NCBI GenBank assembly: GCA_965242505.1
Contig: OZ251449.1
Span: 2,108,001-2,172,000, forward strand
Direction: 5' to 3'
Origin: UBA2966 sp965242505
Lineage (GTDB): Bacteria; Pseudomonadota; Alphaproteobacteria; UBA2966
DNA length: 64,000 bases
Shown piece after piece: positions 25,723 through 34,325 of the stretch. The stretch's first letter is position 1, and every line of letters starts with the position of its first letter. A program made the position numbers and the translations under genes. Below the pieces are notes generated by a model that worked only from the letters and a program-made list of their open reading frames with translations, was not told the DNA's origin and did no database searches.

Positions 25723-27027
25723 ATGGACAGGATTCGCATCACCGGCGGCGCGCCGCTCGAAGGCGACATTCCCATCAGCGGGGCGAAGAACGCGGCCCTG
25801 CCGCTGATGGTGGCGAGTCTGCTGACGGACGAGCCCCTGCGCCTGTCCAACCTGCCGCACCTCGTGGACATCAGCACGCTGGCGAACCTGCTGACGTCGC
25901 TCGGCGTCGACATCGTCATGGAAGGCGACGACGACGACGACGGACACATCGGCCGCGTCCTGTCGCTGACCTGCGGCGACCTGTCGGGAACGACCGCGCC
26001 GTACGACCTCGTGCGCAAGATGCGGGCGTCGATCCTCGTGCTGGGGCCGCTGCTCGCGCGCGCCGGACGGGCGAGCGTCTCGCTTCCGGGCGGTTGCGCC
26101 ATCGGAACGCGCCCGGTGGATCTCCATCTGGCGGGCCTGACGGAGCTCGGCGCGGAGTTCGACCTGACGGACGGCTACATCGAGGCGCGGGCGCCGCGGG
26201 GCCTCAGGGGAGCCACCGTCCGGTTCCCCAGGGTGTCGGTCGGGGCGACCGAGAACGTGCTGATGGCGGCGACGCTGGCGGAGGGAGAGACGGTCCTCGA
26301 GAACGCGGCCCGGGAACCCGAGATCGGCGATCTCGCGAACTGCCTCGTCGCCATGGGCGCGAGGATCGACGGCATCGGCACGGACCGGTTGGTCGTCGCC
26401 GGCGCCCCCCGGCTGTCGGGGGCCCGCCATCGCGTGATGTCCGACCGGGTGGAGACGGGCACGTTCGCCGTCGCCGCCGCGATCACGGGCGGAGACCTGA
26501 CCCTGCGCCACGCGGACGCCGGCCCGGTCGGCGCCGTGGCGGAAGTGATGGAGCGCGCCGGCGTCGAGGTGACGGCGGCGACCGGAGGGCTCCGCGTCCG
26601 CCGCGACGGCGCGAGGGTCGCCGCCGTCGACGTCACCACGCAGCCCTATCCCGGATTTCCCACCGACATGCAGGCGCAGGTCATGGCGCTGATGGCGTTC
26701 GGCGACGGGGCGGCGGTGATCACCGAGACGATCTTCGAAAACCGCTTCATGCACGTGCCGGAACTCGCGCGCATGGGCGCCGACATCACCGTGACCGGAT
26801 CCGCGGCGACGGTGCGCGGCGTTCCCGAGCTGAGGGGCGCGCCCGTCATGGCCACCGACCTGCGGGCCTCCGTCTCGCTCGTCCTCGCCGGGCTCGCGGC
26901 GACCGGCGACACGCTGGTGAACCGCGTCTACCACCTCGACCGCGGCTATGAACGGCTGGTGCCGAAGCTCGTCGCCTGCGGCGCGCGGATCGAGCGCATC
27001 CCGGCGCGCGGGGAGGCCGGCGCGTGA
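25723..27027 (+). CDS. murA: UDP-N-acetylglucosamine 1-carboxyvinyltransferase
   Basis: 434 residues, cytosolic; transfers enolpyruvate from PEP to UDP-GlcNAc, the first committed step of peptidoglycan synthesis. K22-N23 in ISGAKNAALP are the substrate-binding pair. The catalytic Cys is C125 in SLPGGCAIGTRPVDLHL, so the wild-type, fosfomycin-sensitive residue is present. The later conserved motifs (SVGATENVLMAA; DLRASVSLVLAGL; HLDRGYE) are intact. Its stop overlaps the next start (ATGA), so it is coupled to a DUF2948 protein. The insertion DDDDDGH at ~69 is a small loop enlargement relative to E. coli. Confidence 0.97.
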   Translation: MDRIRITGGAPLEGDIPISGAKNAALPLMVASLLTDEPLRLSNLPHLVDISTLANLLTSLGVDIVMEGDDDDDGHIGRVLSLTCGDLSGTTAPYDLVRKMRASILVLGPLLARAGRASVSLPGGCAIGTRPVDLHLAGLTELGAEFDLTDGYIEARAPRGLRGATVRFPRVSVGATENVLMAATLAEGETVLENAAREPEIGDLANCLVAMGARIDGIGTDRLVVAGAPRLSGARHRVMSDRVETGTFAVAAAITGGDLTLRHADAGPVGAVAEVMERAGVEVTAATGGLRVRRDGARVAAVDVTTQPYPGFPTDMQAQVMALMAFGDGAAVITETIFENRFMHVPELARMGADITVTGSAATVRGVPELRGAPVMATDLRASVSLVLAGLAATGDTLVNRVYHLDRGYERLVPKLVACGARIERIPARGEAGA

Positions 27028-27482
27028 CCGACGAACCCCTCAAGTTGAGCGCGCGGGACGCGGAGGACCTCTCGGTGGTCTCCGCCATGGTCCAGGACGC
27101 CCTGGTCCGTCCGGGCGACATGGTCTTCCGCGGGCGGGAGCGGCGGTTCCTCGTGCTCATGGACCGTTTCATGTGGGAGCGGGACGACGGCGAACCCGTC
27201 GCCGGCAAGCTCTATCGGCGCGTCCGCTCGGTGCTCCACTTCGACGGCGTGCTCGGCGCGCGGAGCCGCGGCCTCGATCCGGGCGCGCGGGAGGAAGTTC
27301 TGGCGTTGCTGGCGGTGGCCGCTTTCGAGTCCTCCGATTCCGCGCCGCGGGTGGACCTGGCGTTCGCCGGCGGCGGCGGCGTCCGCCTGGACGTGGAGTG
27401 CGTCGAATGTCGGCTGACCGACCGGGGGCGGCCATGGGTCACCCGGCGCCGGCCCCGGCACGCCGGCGACGCGGCGGACTGA
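27024..27482 (+). CDS. DUF2948 family protein
   Basis: 152 residues, starting in the murA stop overlap. The pattern LKLSARDAEDLSVVSAMVQDAL, GRERRFLVLMDRFMWE, RVRSVLHFDGV and a C-terminal LAFAGGGGVRLDVECVE belongs to DUF2948, a family almost confined to alphaproteobacteria and typically adjacent to murA or hisD. No function is established. The short C-terminal basic tail is of uncertain relevance. Confidence 0.85.
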   Translation: MTDEPLKLSARDAEDLSVVSAMVQDALVRPGDMVFRGRERRFLVLMDRFMWERDDGEPVAGKLYRRVRSVLHFDGVLGARSRGLDPGAREEVLALLAVAAFESSDSAPRVDLAFAGGGGVRLDVECVECRLTDRGRPWVTRRRPRHAGDAAD

Positions 27483-27490
27483 GGCGCGCC

Positions 27491-28153
27491 GTGCCCGCTG
27501 CGGAACCCATCGTCATCGCGCTCCCGCGCGGGCGCATCCTGCGCGAGGTCATGGACGTCGCGCGCCGGGCCGGCGTGGAACCGGAACCGGCGTTCGACGA
27601 TCCCGCGTCGCGCCGGCTGCGGTTCGACACGAACCTTCCGCGCGTCTCCATCGTCCGGGTGCGGAGCTTCGACGTCGCGACCTTCGTCGCCTTCGGCGGC
27701 GCGCAGCTCGGGGTCGCCGGAAACGACGTGCTGACCGAGTTCCGGTATCCCGAGGTCTACGCGCCGCTCGACCTGGGCGTGGGAAGGTGCCGCCTCGTCG
27801 TCGCCGAACCCGCGGAGCTCGGCGCCCGCGACGATCCGTCGCGCTGGAGCCACGTCCGCGTGGCGACGAAGTACCCCTCGATCGCCCGCCGCCACTTCGC
27901 GGCCCGCGGCGTGCAGGCGGAATGCATCCACCTGCACGGGGCGATGGAGCTGGCCCCGGCGCTCGGACTCTGCCGGCGCATCGTCGACCTCGTGTCCACG
28001 GGCGCGACGCTCCGGGCGAACGGGCTGGTGGAGATCGAGCGCATCGCCGACGTGACCTCCCGCCTGGCCGTCAACCGCGCCGCGCTGAAGACCCGGTCCC
28101 GCGAGATCGGCGAATGGATCCAACGGTTTCGGGAGGCGTCCCATGCCGGTTAG
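27491..28153 (+). CDS. hisG: ATP phosphoribosyltransferase, short form
   Basis: 220 residues, GTG start at 27491. First enzyme of histidine synthesis: condenses ATP and PRPP. IVIALPRGRILREVM is the N-terminal signature, VAGNDVLTEF the PRPP-facing loop, and VDLVSTGATLRANGLVEIE the phosphate-binding/active region. The ~220-residue length indicates the short HisG that lacks the regulatory ACT-like domain and in most bacteria needs HisZ as partner; no hisZ is in this window. Its TAG stop lies inside the 11-bp direct repeat ATGCCGGTTAG, which recurs at the start of hisD 316 bases further on. Confidence 0.95.
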   Translation: MPAAEPIVIALPRGRILREVMDVARRAGVEPEPAFDDPASRRLRFDTNLPRVSIVRVRSFDVATFVAFGGAQLGVAGNDVLTEFRYPEVYAPLDLGVGRCRLVVAEPAELGARDDPSRWSHVRVATKYPSIARRHFAARGVQAECIHLHGAMELAPALGLCRRIVDLVSTGATLRANGLVEIERIADVTSRLAVNRAALKTRSREIGEWIQRFREASHAG

Positions 28154-28469
28154 GCCGCATTTCCCGCGCCGGTGGAGGATCGGGGGTTTCGCGGCGTTGC
28201 GGGACCGCGATCCACCCCCCTCCCGACCTCCCCCCTGTCCAGGGAGGAGGAGCGTCAACGGCCCCCTCCCGTCCCCCCACCCCGGCCCTCCCCCTGCAAG
28301 GAGGAGGGAGAAGTATGGGGGGATGGAGGTTTCATTCATGCTCCTCCCCCCTGAGCAGGGGGGAGGTCGGGAGGGGGGTCGCGCCGCCCCGTGCGTTCTC
28401 CTCCCCCTTGGCAGGGGGGAGGTCGGGAGGGGGGCCGCGCCGGGGGGAGACATGAGAAATGCCGGTTAG
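28143..28469. repeat. Repeat block inserted between hisG and hisD, bracketed by 11-bp direct repeats
   Basis: ATGCCGGTTAG occurs at 28143-28153 and again at 28459-28469. Between them is a repeat mosaic: GCATTTCCC at 28157 (three bases after the hisG TAG), a type-A unit at ~28210, a partial type-B unit at ~28280 and further type-A pairs to ~28440. The right end reads GAGAAATGCCGGTTAG, whose complement CTAACCGGCATTTCTC matches the left boundaries of other blocks. The first copy includes the hisG stop; the second supplies the hisD start ATG. Confidence 0.9.
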
Positions 28470-29769
28470 ACTCGAGACGTCGGACGCGGCGTTCGAGACC
28501 GCGTTCTCGGCCTTTCTCCACGCCGGCCGCGAGGCGGCGGCCGACGTCTCCCGGGACGCCGCGCGCATCGTCGACGACGTCCGGAAGCGCGGCGACGCGG
28601 CGGTCGTCGACTGCGCGGAGCGGTTCGACGGCCGGGTCCTCGCCCCGGAGACGCTGCGCGTTCCGGAGAAGGAGATGGAACGGGCCGCCGCCGCCGCGCC
28701 GGCCGCGGCCCGGGAGGCGCTCGCCGTCGCCGCCCGGCGGATCGAGGCGTATCACCGGCGGCAGGTCCCCGAAGACCTCGAGTTCGAGGACCGGGACGGC
28801 GTTGCGCTGGGATGCCGCTGGACCCCGATTTCCGCCGTGGGGCTGTACGTTCCGGGCGGGTCGGCGGCCTATCCGTCGACCGTGCTGATGACCGCCATTC
28901 CCGCCCGGGTCGCGGGCGTCGACAGGATCGCCATGACGGTTCCGGCGCCCGAAGGCGGGTTCCATCCCATGGTCGCGGCGGCCGCGGCTCTCGCCGGCGT
29001 CACCGAGGTCTACCGGATCGGGGGCGCGCACGCGGTCGCCGCGCTGGCGTTGGGGACGGACGCCATACCCGCGGTCGACAAGGTCGTCGGTCCGGGAAAC
29101 GCCTACGTGACCGCGGCCAAACGGCGCCTGTTCGGCGACGTCGGCATAGACATGATCGCCGGACCTTCAGAGATCCTCGTCGTGGCGGACTCCCGGAACG
29201 ACCCGGCCTGGATCGCCACCGACCTGCTGTCCCAGGCGGAGCACGACGAGACCGCGCAGGCGATCCTGATGACGGACGACGCCGGCTTCGCCGACGCGGT
29301 CGAGCGCGCGGTCGCCGGCCACCTCGCGCGCCTCGAACGCGCCGCCATCGCCGCCGCCGCGTGGCGGGACCACGGCGCCGTCATCCTGGTCGACTCCCTG
29401 GACGCCGCGCCGCCGATCATCGACCGGATCGCGCCCGAACACCTCGAGCTCGCGGTGTCGGATCCCGACTCGCTGGCGCGCGCCGTGCGCAACGCCGGCG
29501 CGATCTTCCTCGGGCGCTACACGCCGGAAGCGGTGGGCGACTACGTGGCGGGCCCGAGCCACGTGCTTCCCACCGCGCGCAGCGCCCGGTACTCGTCGGG
29601 CCTCTCGGTCCTCGACTTCATGAAACGGACCTCGCTGGTGCGGTGCGATGCCCGGAGCCTCCGGGCCGTCGGGCCGGCCGCGGCCATCCTCGCGGAATCC
29701 GAAGGGTTCGGCGCTCACGCACTGTCGCTGAACGTCCGCCTGAACGACGATGGGCCTTCCGGCTCCTGA
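28459..29769 (+). CDS. hisD: Histidinol dehydrogenase
   Basis: 436 residues; the ATG at 28459 is part of the repeat junction. Cytosolic Zn enzyme doing the last two steps of histidine synthesis (L-histidinol to L-histidine with two NAD). GPGNAYVTAAKRRLFGDVGI and GPSEILVVADSRNDP are the core signatures; DLLSQAEHDETAQAILMTDD and GPSHVLPTARSARYSSGLSV complete the active site (Gln, His and Asp Zn ligands within them). Full family length. Followed five bases later by UPF0262. Confidence 0.96.
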   Translation: MPVRLETSDAAFETAFSAFLHAGREAAADVSRDAARIVDDVRKRGDAAVVDCAERFDGRVLAPETLRVPEKEMERAAAAAPAAAREALAVAARRIEAYHRRQVPEDLEFEDRDGVALGCRWTPISAVGLYVPGGSAAYPSTVLMTAIPARVAGVDRIAMTVPAPEGGFHPMVAAAAALAGVTEVYRIGGAHAVAALALGTDAIPAVDKVVGPGNAYVTAAKRRLFGDVGIDMIAGPSEILVVADSRNDPAWIATDLLSQAEHDETAQAILMTDDAGFADAVERAVAGHLARLERAAIAAAAWRDHGAVILVDSLDAAPPIIDRIAPEHLELAVSDPDSLARAVRNAGAIFLGRYTPEAVGDYVAGPSHVLPTARSARYSSGLSVLDFMKRTSLVRCDARSLRAVGPAAAILAESEGFGAHALSLNVRLNDDGPSGS

Positions 29770-29774
29770 GGGCC

Positions 29775-30248
29775 GTGTCCGATCGTCATCGGATCATCGA
29801 CGTCACGCTCGACGAGCACAGCTTCGTCCGGCGCAACCCCGACGTCGACCACGAGCGCCGGGTCGCCGTCTTCGACCTGTTGCAGGAGAACCGGTTCGCT
29901 CCGACGTGCGGGGCCGAAGGCCCGTTCCGGGTGCGCATCGGCGCCCGCGAGGGCCGGCTCGTTCTGGAAGTGCGCTCCGAGGACGACCGCGAGATCGACA
30001 CCGTCGTCCTGGCGCTGACGCCGTTCCGCCGCGTCATTCGCGAGTACTTCCAGATCTGCGAGAGCTACTACGACGCCATCAAGACGGCGTCGCCGTCCCG
30101 CATCGAGGCCATCGACATGGGACGGAGGGGGCTGCACGACGAAGGCGCCGAGCTCCTGCGGCGCCATCTCGCAGCCAGGGTGGACGTGGACGAGGCCACC
30201 TCCCGACGGCTCTTCACGCTGCTCTGCGTGCTGCATTTCCGGGGCTGA
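29775..30248 (+). CDS. UPF0262 family protein
   Basis: 157 residues; GTG start at 29775, five bases after hisD. MSDRHRIIDVTLDEHSFVRR, VAVFDLLQENRF, LEVRSEDDREID and IREYFQICESYYDAIK, then GRRGLHDEGAELL, are the conserved blocks of UPF0262, a small alphaproteobacterial family always near hisD. Biochemical role unknown. Confidence 0.9.
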   Translation: MSDRHRIIDVTLDEHSFVRRNPDVDHERRVAVFDLLQENRFAPTCGAEGPFRVRIGAREGRLVLEVRSEDDREIDTVVLALTPFRRVIREYFQICESYYDAIKTASPSRIEAIDMGRRGLHDEGAELLRRHLAARVDVDEATSRRLFTLLCVLHFRG

Positions 30249-30272
30249 CTTCGGGAACCGGGGGCGGAAACG

Positions 30273-30725
30273 ATGGTCGATCTTCCCCACGCGGTCCTGT
30301 ACTCGTGCACCATGAACGCGGTGCGTTCGCCGATGGCCGAGGGCCTCATGAAGCACTATTACGGTCATCGGGTCTACGTCGACTCGGTGGGCGTGAGGCA
30401 GGGCGAGCCCGACGCCTTCGTCGCGGCGGTCATGGAGGAAATCGGGATCGATCTCTCCCGCCACAGGCCCAAGACCTTCGATCATCTCGAGGATACGTCC
30501 TACGACCTCGTGATCTCGCTCTCCCCCGACGCCCAGCACCGCGCCGTCGAGCTGACGCGCACCATGGCCTGCGAGCTCGAATACTGGCAGACCTTCGACG
30601 CCACGGTGGCGCAGGGCAGCCGCAAGACGATACTCGACGCCTATCGCGGCGTCCGGGATTCGCTTCGCGAGCGCATCCTGCGGCGCTTCTCGAGCGAGGC
30701 CCCGCCGACGGCCCGTCCCCCCTGA
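30273..30725 (+). CDS. Low-molecular-weight phosphatase family protein
   Basis: 150 residues. The P-loop is C12-TMNAV-R18-S, a C-x5-R-S motif of low-molecular-weight tyrosine phosphatases and arsenate-reductase-like proteins; the general acid region is FDHLEDTSYDLVISLSPDA. It may be a tyrosine phosphatase, since no additional redox Cys pair typical of arsenate reductase (ArsC) is evident. It follows UPF0262 by 24 bases as in related genomes. Its Arg/Pro-rich end runs into the repeat block. Confidence 0.8.
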   Translation: MVDLPHAVLYSCTMNAVRSPMAEGLMKHYYGHRVYVDSVGVRQGEPDAFVAAVMEEIGIDLSRHRPKTFDHLEDTSYDLVISLSPDAQHRAVELTRTMACELEYWQTFDATVAQGSRKTILDAYRGVRDSLRERILRRFSSEAPPTARPP

Positions 30726-31124
30726 CCACCCATCCTCCTCTCCCCTGCCCATCCACACTCCTCCCCCCTGACAGGGGGGAGGTCGGGAGGGGGGTCCGGA
30801 CGCCACGCCGCAACGCCGCTCGCGCTCCTTCCCCCCGGCGCGACCCCCACCCCGACCCTCCCCCTGCAAGGGAGAGGGAGAAGAAGGGGGGGCGGGAGGG
30901 TGTGCGAAGTGTGCGAATCCCCTTTTCACACTCCTCCCCCATAACAGGGGGGAGGTCGGGAGGGGGTGGACCGCGATTCCGCAACACCGCTCGCGTTCCC
31001 CCCTGGCGCGACCCCCACCCCGACCCTCCCCCTGACAGGGGCGAGGGAGAAGAAGGGAGGTCGGGAGGGGGGTGGACGCGGTCCCGCAACGCCGCGCTCG
31101 GCGTCTCATACGTAGTGAACGAGG
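30726..31124. repeat. Large intergenic repeat block before infA
   Basis: Two type-A units (~30758-30800 and ~30930-30970) alternate with two type-B units (~30840, ~31010). The right edge carries the end motif GTCTCATACGTAGTGAACGAGG (31102-31123). From 31125 to the infA start there is only leader sequence; TTGATTTTTC at 31133 might be a weak -35 region. Confidence 0.9.
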
Positions 31125-31218
31125 ATACGGGCTTGATTTTTCGGCGGTTCCACGCCTTCATTGCGGCCCACGCGGGCGCCGCACGGGCCCGATCGGTTTC
31201 GTCGATGCTGGAGGATGG

Positions 31219-31437
31219 ATGGCCAAGGAAGAACTTCTGGAGTTTCCCGGCGTCGTGAACGAGCTTCTCCCGAACGCCATGTTCCGGGTCGAGTTGGAGA
31301 ACGGTCACGAGGTACTGGCCCACACTGCGGGAAAGATGCGCAAGCACCGCATTCGCGTGCTTGCCGGAGACAAGGTCCTGGTCGAGATGACCCCCTACGA
31401 CCTGACCAAGGGCCGCATCACGTTCCGCTACAAGTAA
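31219..31437 (+). CDS. infA: Translation initiation factor IF-1
   Basis: 72 residues, the standard size; ATG at 31219 preceded by GGAGG. Single OB-fold protein binding the 30S A site. MAKEELLEFPGVVNELLPNA (family MAKEE-I-E-x-x-G-x-V), GHEVLAHTAGKMRKHRIRVL and the RNA-binding KGRITFRYK are the signature ends. Followed 11 bases later by maf, the usual alphaproteobacterial order. Confidence 0.98.
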   Translation: MAKEELLEFPGVVNELLPNAMFRVELENGHEVLAHTAGKMRKHRIRVLAGDKVLVEMTPYDLTKGRITFRYK

Positions 31438-31448
31438 CCGGTTTCCCG

Positions 31449-32069
31449 TTGGGCGCAGCGCCCGGTCCGGCTCTGGTCCTCGCCTCGGCTTCTCCCCGGC
31501 GCCGCCGATTGCTTCTTCAGGCCGGTCTGGCGCCCGACGAGATCCGTATCGCGGAGGTCGACGAAACCCCGCTCCGGGGCGAGTCGCCGGGACGCCTGGC
31601 GCTGCGGCTGGCGCGGGAAAAGGCCCGCCGGGTCGCCGGGTCGCGCGGGGACGCTTTCGTCGTCGCCGCCGACACGGTCGTGGCCTGCGGTCGGCGCATC
31701 CTTCCGAAGGCGAACGACGAGGACGAGGCCCGGCGCTGCCTCGACCTGCTGTCGGGCCGGCGTCACCGCGTGTTCTCGGGCGTGGCGGTGGTCGATACGC
31801 GGCGGCGCGTGAGGTCCCGTCTCGTCGCGTCGACCGTCGCCTTCAAGAGACTCGAGACGTCGGAGATCGACTCCTACGTCGCCTGCGGGGAATGGCGGGG
31901 CAAGGCGGGCGGTTACGCGATCCAGGGACGCGCCGCGCTCTTCGTGCGCTGGATGCGGGGCTCCTTTTCCGGGGTCGTCGGCCTGCCGCTTCACGAAACC
32001 GCGGCGATGCTGGCCGGGCTCGGGTATCCTGTCGCGGAGGCGCAGCGCCGATCCGGCGTCGAGGCGTGA
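31449..32069 (+). CDS. maf: Maf-like nucleotide pyrophosphatase
   Basis: 206 residues; TTG at 31449 is the only sensible start in frame after infA, giving a family-like N-terminus LVLASASPRRRRLLLQAGL (usual S-x-S-P-R-R-x-x-L-L). FVVAADTVVACGRRILPKAN and RAALFVRWMRGSFSGVVGLP are the Maf core motifs; ITPase-like hydrolysis of m5U/pseudouridine or canonical NTPs has been shown for homologues. One base separates its stop from the RNase G start, implying a coupled operon infA-maf-rng-yacG. Confidence 0.92.
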   Translation: MGAAPGPALVLASASPRRRRLLLQAGLAPDEIRIAEVDETPLRGESPGRLALRLAREKARRVAGSRGDAFVVAADTVVACGRRILPKANDEDEARRCLDLLSGRRHRVFSGVAVVDTRRRVRSRLVASTVAFKRLETSEIDSYVACGEWRGKAGGYAIQGRAALFVRWMRGSFSGVVGLPLHETAAMLAGLGYPVAEAQRRSGVEA

Positions 32070-32070
32070 G

Positions 32071-33519
32071 ATGGCCGAGGAGATACTGATCAACGTCAGC
32101 CCCATCCTGACGCGGGTGGCCCGGGTGTCCGACGGCGAGCTCGTCGACCTCGCCGTCGAGCCGACGGGCCGGCGCGGCGCGGTCGGAAACGTCTACCTCG
32201 GGCGGGTGCTCAGCGTCGCGCCCGCCCTGCGCGCGGCGTTCGTGGACGTGGGGCTGGAGCGCGATGGGTTCCTGTCGGCCGACGACGCCCGCGCGCTGGC
32301 CGGGGGCCGGCGCGACGACCGGGCGCCGACGATCGACGGGCTCGTTCGCGAGGGGGACGCCATACTCGTTCAGGTCGCCCGCGACGCCCTGCGCGACAAG
32401 GGCGCCCGCCTGACGACGTCGGTCTCGTTGCCCGGGCGGACGCTGATCTACGTCCCTCACGGGACCGGCGTCGCGCTGTCGCGCCGCATCCGCGCCGAAG
32501 CCGAGCGCGAGCGCCTTTCCGACGCCCTGGAAGGGTTGTTGGGCGACGGCGAGGGCGCGATCGTCCGAACCAACGCGGAAGGGGCCGGCGCCGAGGAACT
32601 TTCCCGGGAACTGGACGCGCTTCGCCAAGTCTGGCGGACGATACTCCGGGACGCGGACGAGGCCGCCCCCCCGGCCATCGTCCATGCCGACCTGGGCGCC
32701 GTCGGGCGCGCCGTCCGCGACCTCGCGCCGTCGCTCGACACGACGGTGCTCGTCGATGACGCGGCGGCGCTGGCCGACGCCAGGGCCTACGCGGGCGCGA
32801 TCGCGCCGGCGCTGGCCGACCGCATGTCGCTTCATACCGGGCGCGGCGCCCTCTTCGACCGTCACGACCTCGAGGACCAGGTGGGGGAAGTCCTCGAGCC
32901 GAGCGCGCCCCTGCCCGGCGGCGGCCGGATCGTCATCGAGACGACGGCGGCGCTGACGGCGATCGACGTCGATTCCGGGGAGCGGAACCGGGGACACCCC
33001 GAGGAGGCCGCGTTGCGGACCAATCTGGAGGCCGCGGAGGAAGTCGGGCGCCAGCTTCGCCTGCGGGGGATCGGGGGCGCCATCGTCGTCGACTTCATCC
33101 GCATGCGCCGGCGAGAGAACGCCGACCGCGTGGCGGAGGCGCTGCGCGACGCCTTTCGCGACGATCCCACACCGACCGACGTGGGCGCGCTGTCCCGGTT
33201 CGGCCTGCTGGAGATGACCCGGCGCCGGTCCGGTCCGGCGTTGTCGGAGATCGTCGGCCGGACCTGCCCGACCTGCGAGGGGCTGGGCCTCGTCGATACG
33301 GCGGAAACGGCCGCTGATCACGCTCTGGCGACGGCGGAGCGCGAGGCCGAGGAGAACCCGGGCGGCTCCCTGACCATCTTCGCGGCTCCGGACGTGATCT
33401 CGGTCCTCGAGCGGACCGTCGGCGCGGACGCTCTCCGCCGGCGTCTGGGCTGCGCGGTCGCGTTCCGCCGGGACGAGGCGTTCGCGCCCGACCGTTTCGA
33501 CGTCGCGCGCGGCCGCTAG
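32071..33519 (+). CDS. rng: Ribonuclease E/G family endoribonuclease (RNase G-like)
   Basis: 482 residues; a 5'-monophosphate-sensing endoribonuclease for 16S rRNA maturation and mRNA decay. N-terminal S1 domain (GNVYLGRVLSVAPALRAAF), then the catalytic domain with the metal-binding Asp in TAIDVDSGERN and in VVDFIRM. The Zn-link CPTCEG is near residue 405. Length matches RNase G; no long C-terminal degradosome scaffold as in RNase E. Its stop TAG is followed three bases later by the GCGTTTCCC repeat boundary. Confidence 0.93.
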   Translation: MAEEILINVSPILTRVARVSDGELVDLAVEPTGRRGAVGNVYLGRVLSVAPALRAAFVDVGLERDGFLSADDARALAGGRRDDRAPTIDGLVREGDAILVQVARDALRDKGARLTTSVSLPGRTLIYVPHGTGVALSRRIRAEAERERLSDALEGLLGDGEGAIVRTNAEGAGAEELSRELDALRQVWRTILRDADEAAPPAIVHADLGAVGRAVRDLAPSLDTTVLVDDAAALADARAYAGAIAPALADRMSLHTGRGALFDRHDLEDQVGEVLEPSAPLPGGGRIVIETTAALTAIDVDSGERNRGHPEEAALRTNLEAAEEVGRQLRLRGIGGAIVVDFIRMRRRENADRVAEALRDAFRDDPTPTDVGALSRFGLLEMTRRRSGPALSEIVGRTCPTCEGLGLVDTAETAADHALATAEREAEENPGGSLTIFAAPDVISVLERTVGADALRRRLGCAVAFRRDEAFAPDRFDVARGR

Positions 33520-33710
33520 CCCGCGTTTCCCGCACCGATGATGGATCGAGAATTGCGCGGCGTTGCGGGACCGATATCCACCCCCCTCCCGACCTCCCCC
33601 CTGTCAGGGGGGAGGAGTGATAACGGCCCCCTCCCCCTCTTCTTCTCCCTCCCCCTTGCAGGGGGAGGGTCGGGGTGGGGGTCGCCCCAGAGGGGAGGAG
33701 CGCGGGAAAC
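33520..33710. repeat. Intergenic repeat block between rng and yacG
   Basis: TAG-CCC-GCGTTTCCC boundary at 33517-33531, GGCGTTGCGGGACC, type A at ~33580-33620 and a type-B unit in the GGGTCGGGGTGGGG sense at ~33657-33685. It interrupts the otherwise conserved rng-yacG junction. Confidence 0.85.
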
Positions 33711-33752
33711 GCGGGCCGGGACTCCGCGCGTCGGGGCGCGCATGAGGCGGCC

Positions 33753-33995
33753 GTGACGGTCGAGCGTCTACCGGTGAAGCCGCGGCGGACCAGGGCGGCC
33801 GCCTGCCCCATCTGCGGGCGGGCCGCGAGCCGGGACCATCGGCCGTTCTGCTCCGGACGCTGCCGGGAGGTCGATCTGGGAAGGTGGTTTTCCGGCTCCT
33901 ACGCCATTCCGGCGGTGGAACCGCCCGACGGCGCGGATCTGGAAGAACTGATCGAAGCGGCCGAAACGGCGCCGGAGGCGGACGATCCCGGCTGA
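33753..33995 (+). CDS. yacG: YacG zinc-ribbon DNA gyrase inhibitor
   Basis: 80 residues, GTG start at 33753 (the frame continues upstream to 33675 but with no similarity). CPICGRAASRDHRPFCSGRC gives the Zn-binding CxxC...CxxxC motif, followed by REVDLGRWFSGSYAIPA, the family signature. Homologues bind GyrB and inhibit gyrase. Preceded by rng, as in many alphaproteobacteria. Confidence 0.9.
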   Translation: MTVERLPVKPRRTRAAACPICGRAASRDHRPFCSGRCREVDLGRWFSGSYAIPAVEPPDGADLEELIEAAETAPEADDPG

Positions 33996-34023
33996 TCGCG
34001 CAGGCCGCGGTGACCAAGTTCAG

Positions 34024-34238
34024 ACACATGCGAGACGCCGCAGGGGCCGTTTGCGCTCCTCCCCCGGCGCGACCCCCACCCCGACCCTCCCCCTGCAAGG
34101 GAGAGGGAGAAGAAGGGGGGGCGCCGCGCGCTTCCTCCCTGCCATCCACACTCCTCCCCCCTGGCAGGGGGGAGGTCGGGAGGGGGGTCCGCGGCCCCGC
34201 AACGGCTCGCTCAGTGTCTCATATGTATTGAACGAGGG
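34024..34238. repeat. Intergenic repeat block between yacG and the TauD gene
   Basis: Type B (GACCCCCACCCCGACCCTCC) at ~34069 and type A (CTCCTCCCCCCTGGCAGG) at ~34152, ending with GTGTCTCATATGTATTGAACGAGG (34214-34237), the second element end seen also at 12518 and 31102. Confidence 0.85.
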
Positions 34239-34245
34239 CCGCGGT

Positions 34246-34273
34246 TTGCGCCGCGGCGCGAATGCGCTATGTT
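34246..34273 (+). promoter_or_regulatory. Candidate TauD-gene promoter
   Basis: TTGCGC (34246-34251), 16-base spacer, TATGTT (34268-34273), ~53 bases before the ATG, immediately beyond the repeat end. The same TATGTT box with a 16-base spacer is seen ahead of dapD. Confidence 0.4.
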
Positions 34274-34325
34274 CGGGCGCCGCGCGAGGCGAGACTGGTG
34301 GAAGGGAAACGGGAGAACCGGGAAG

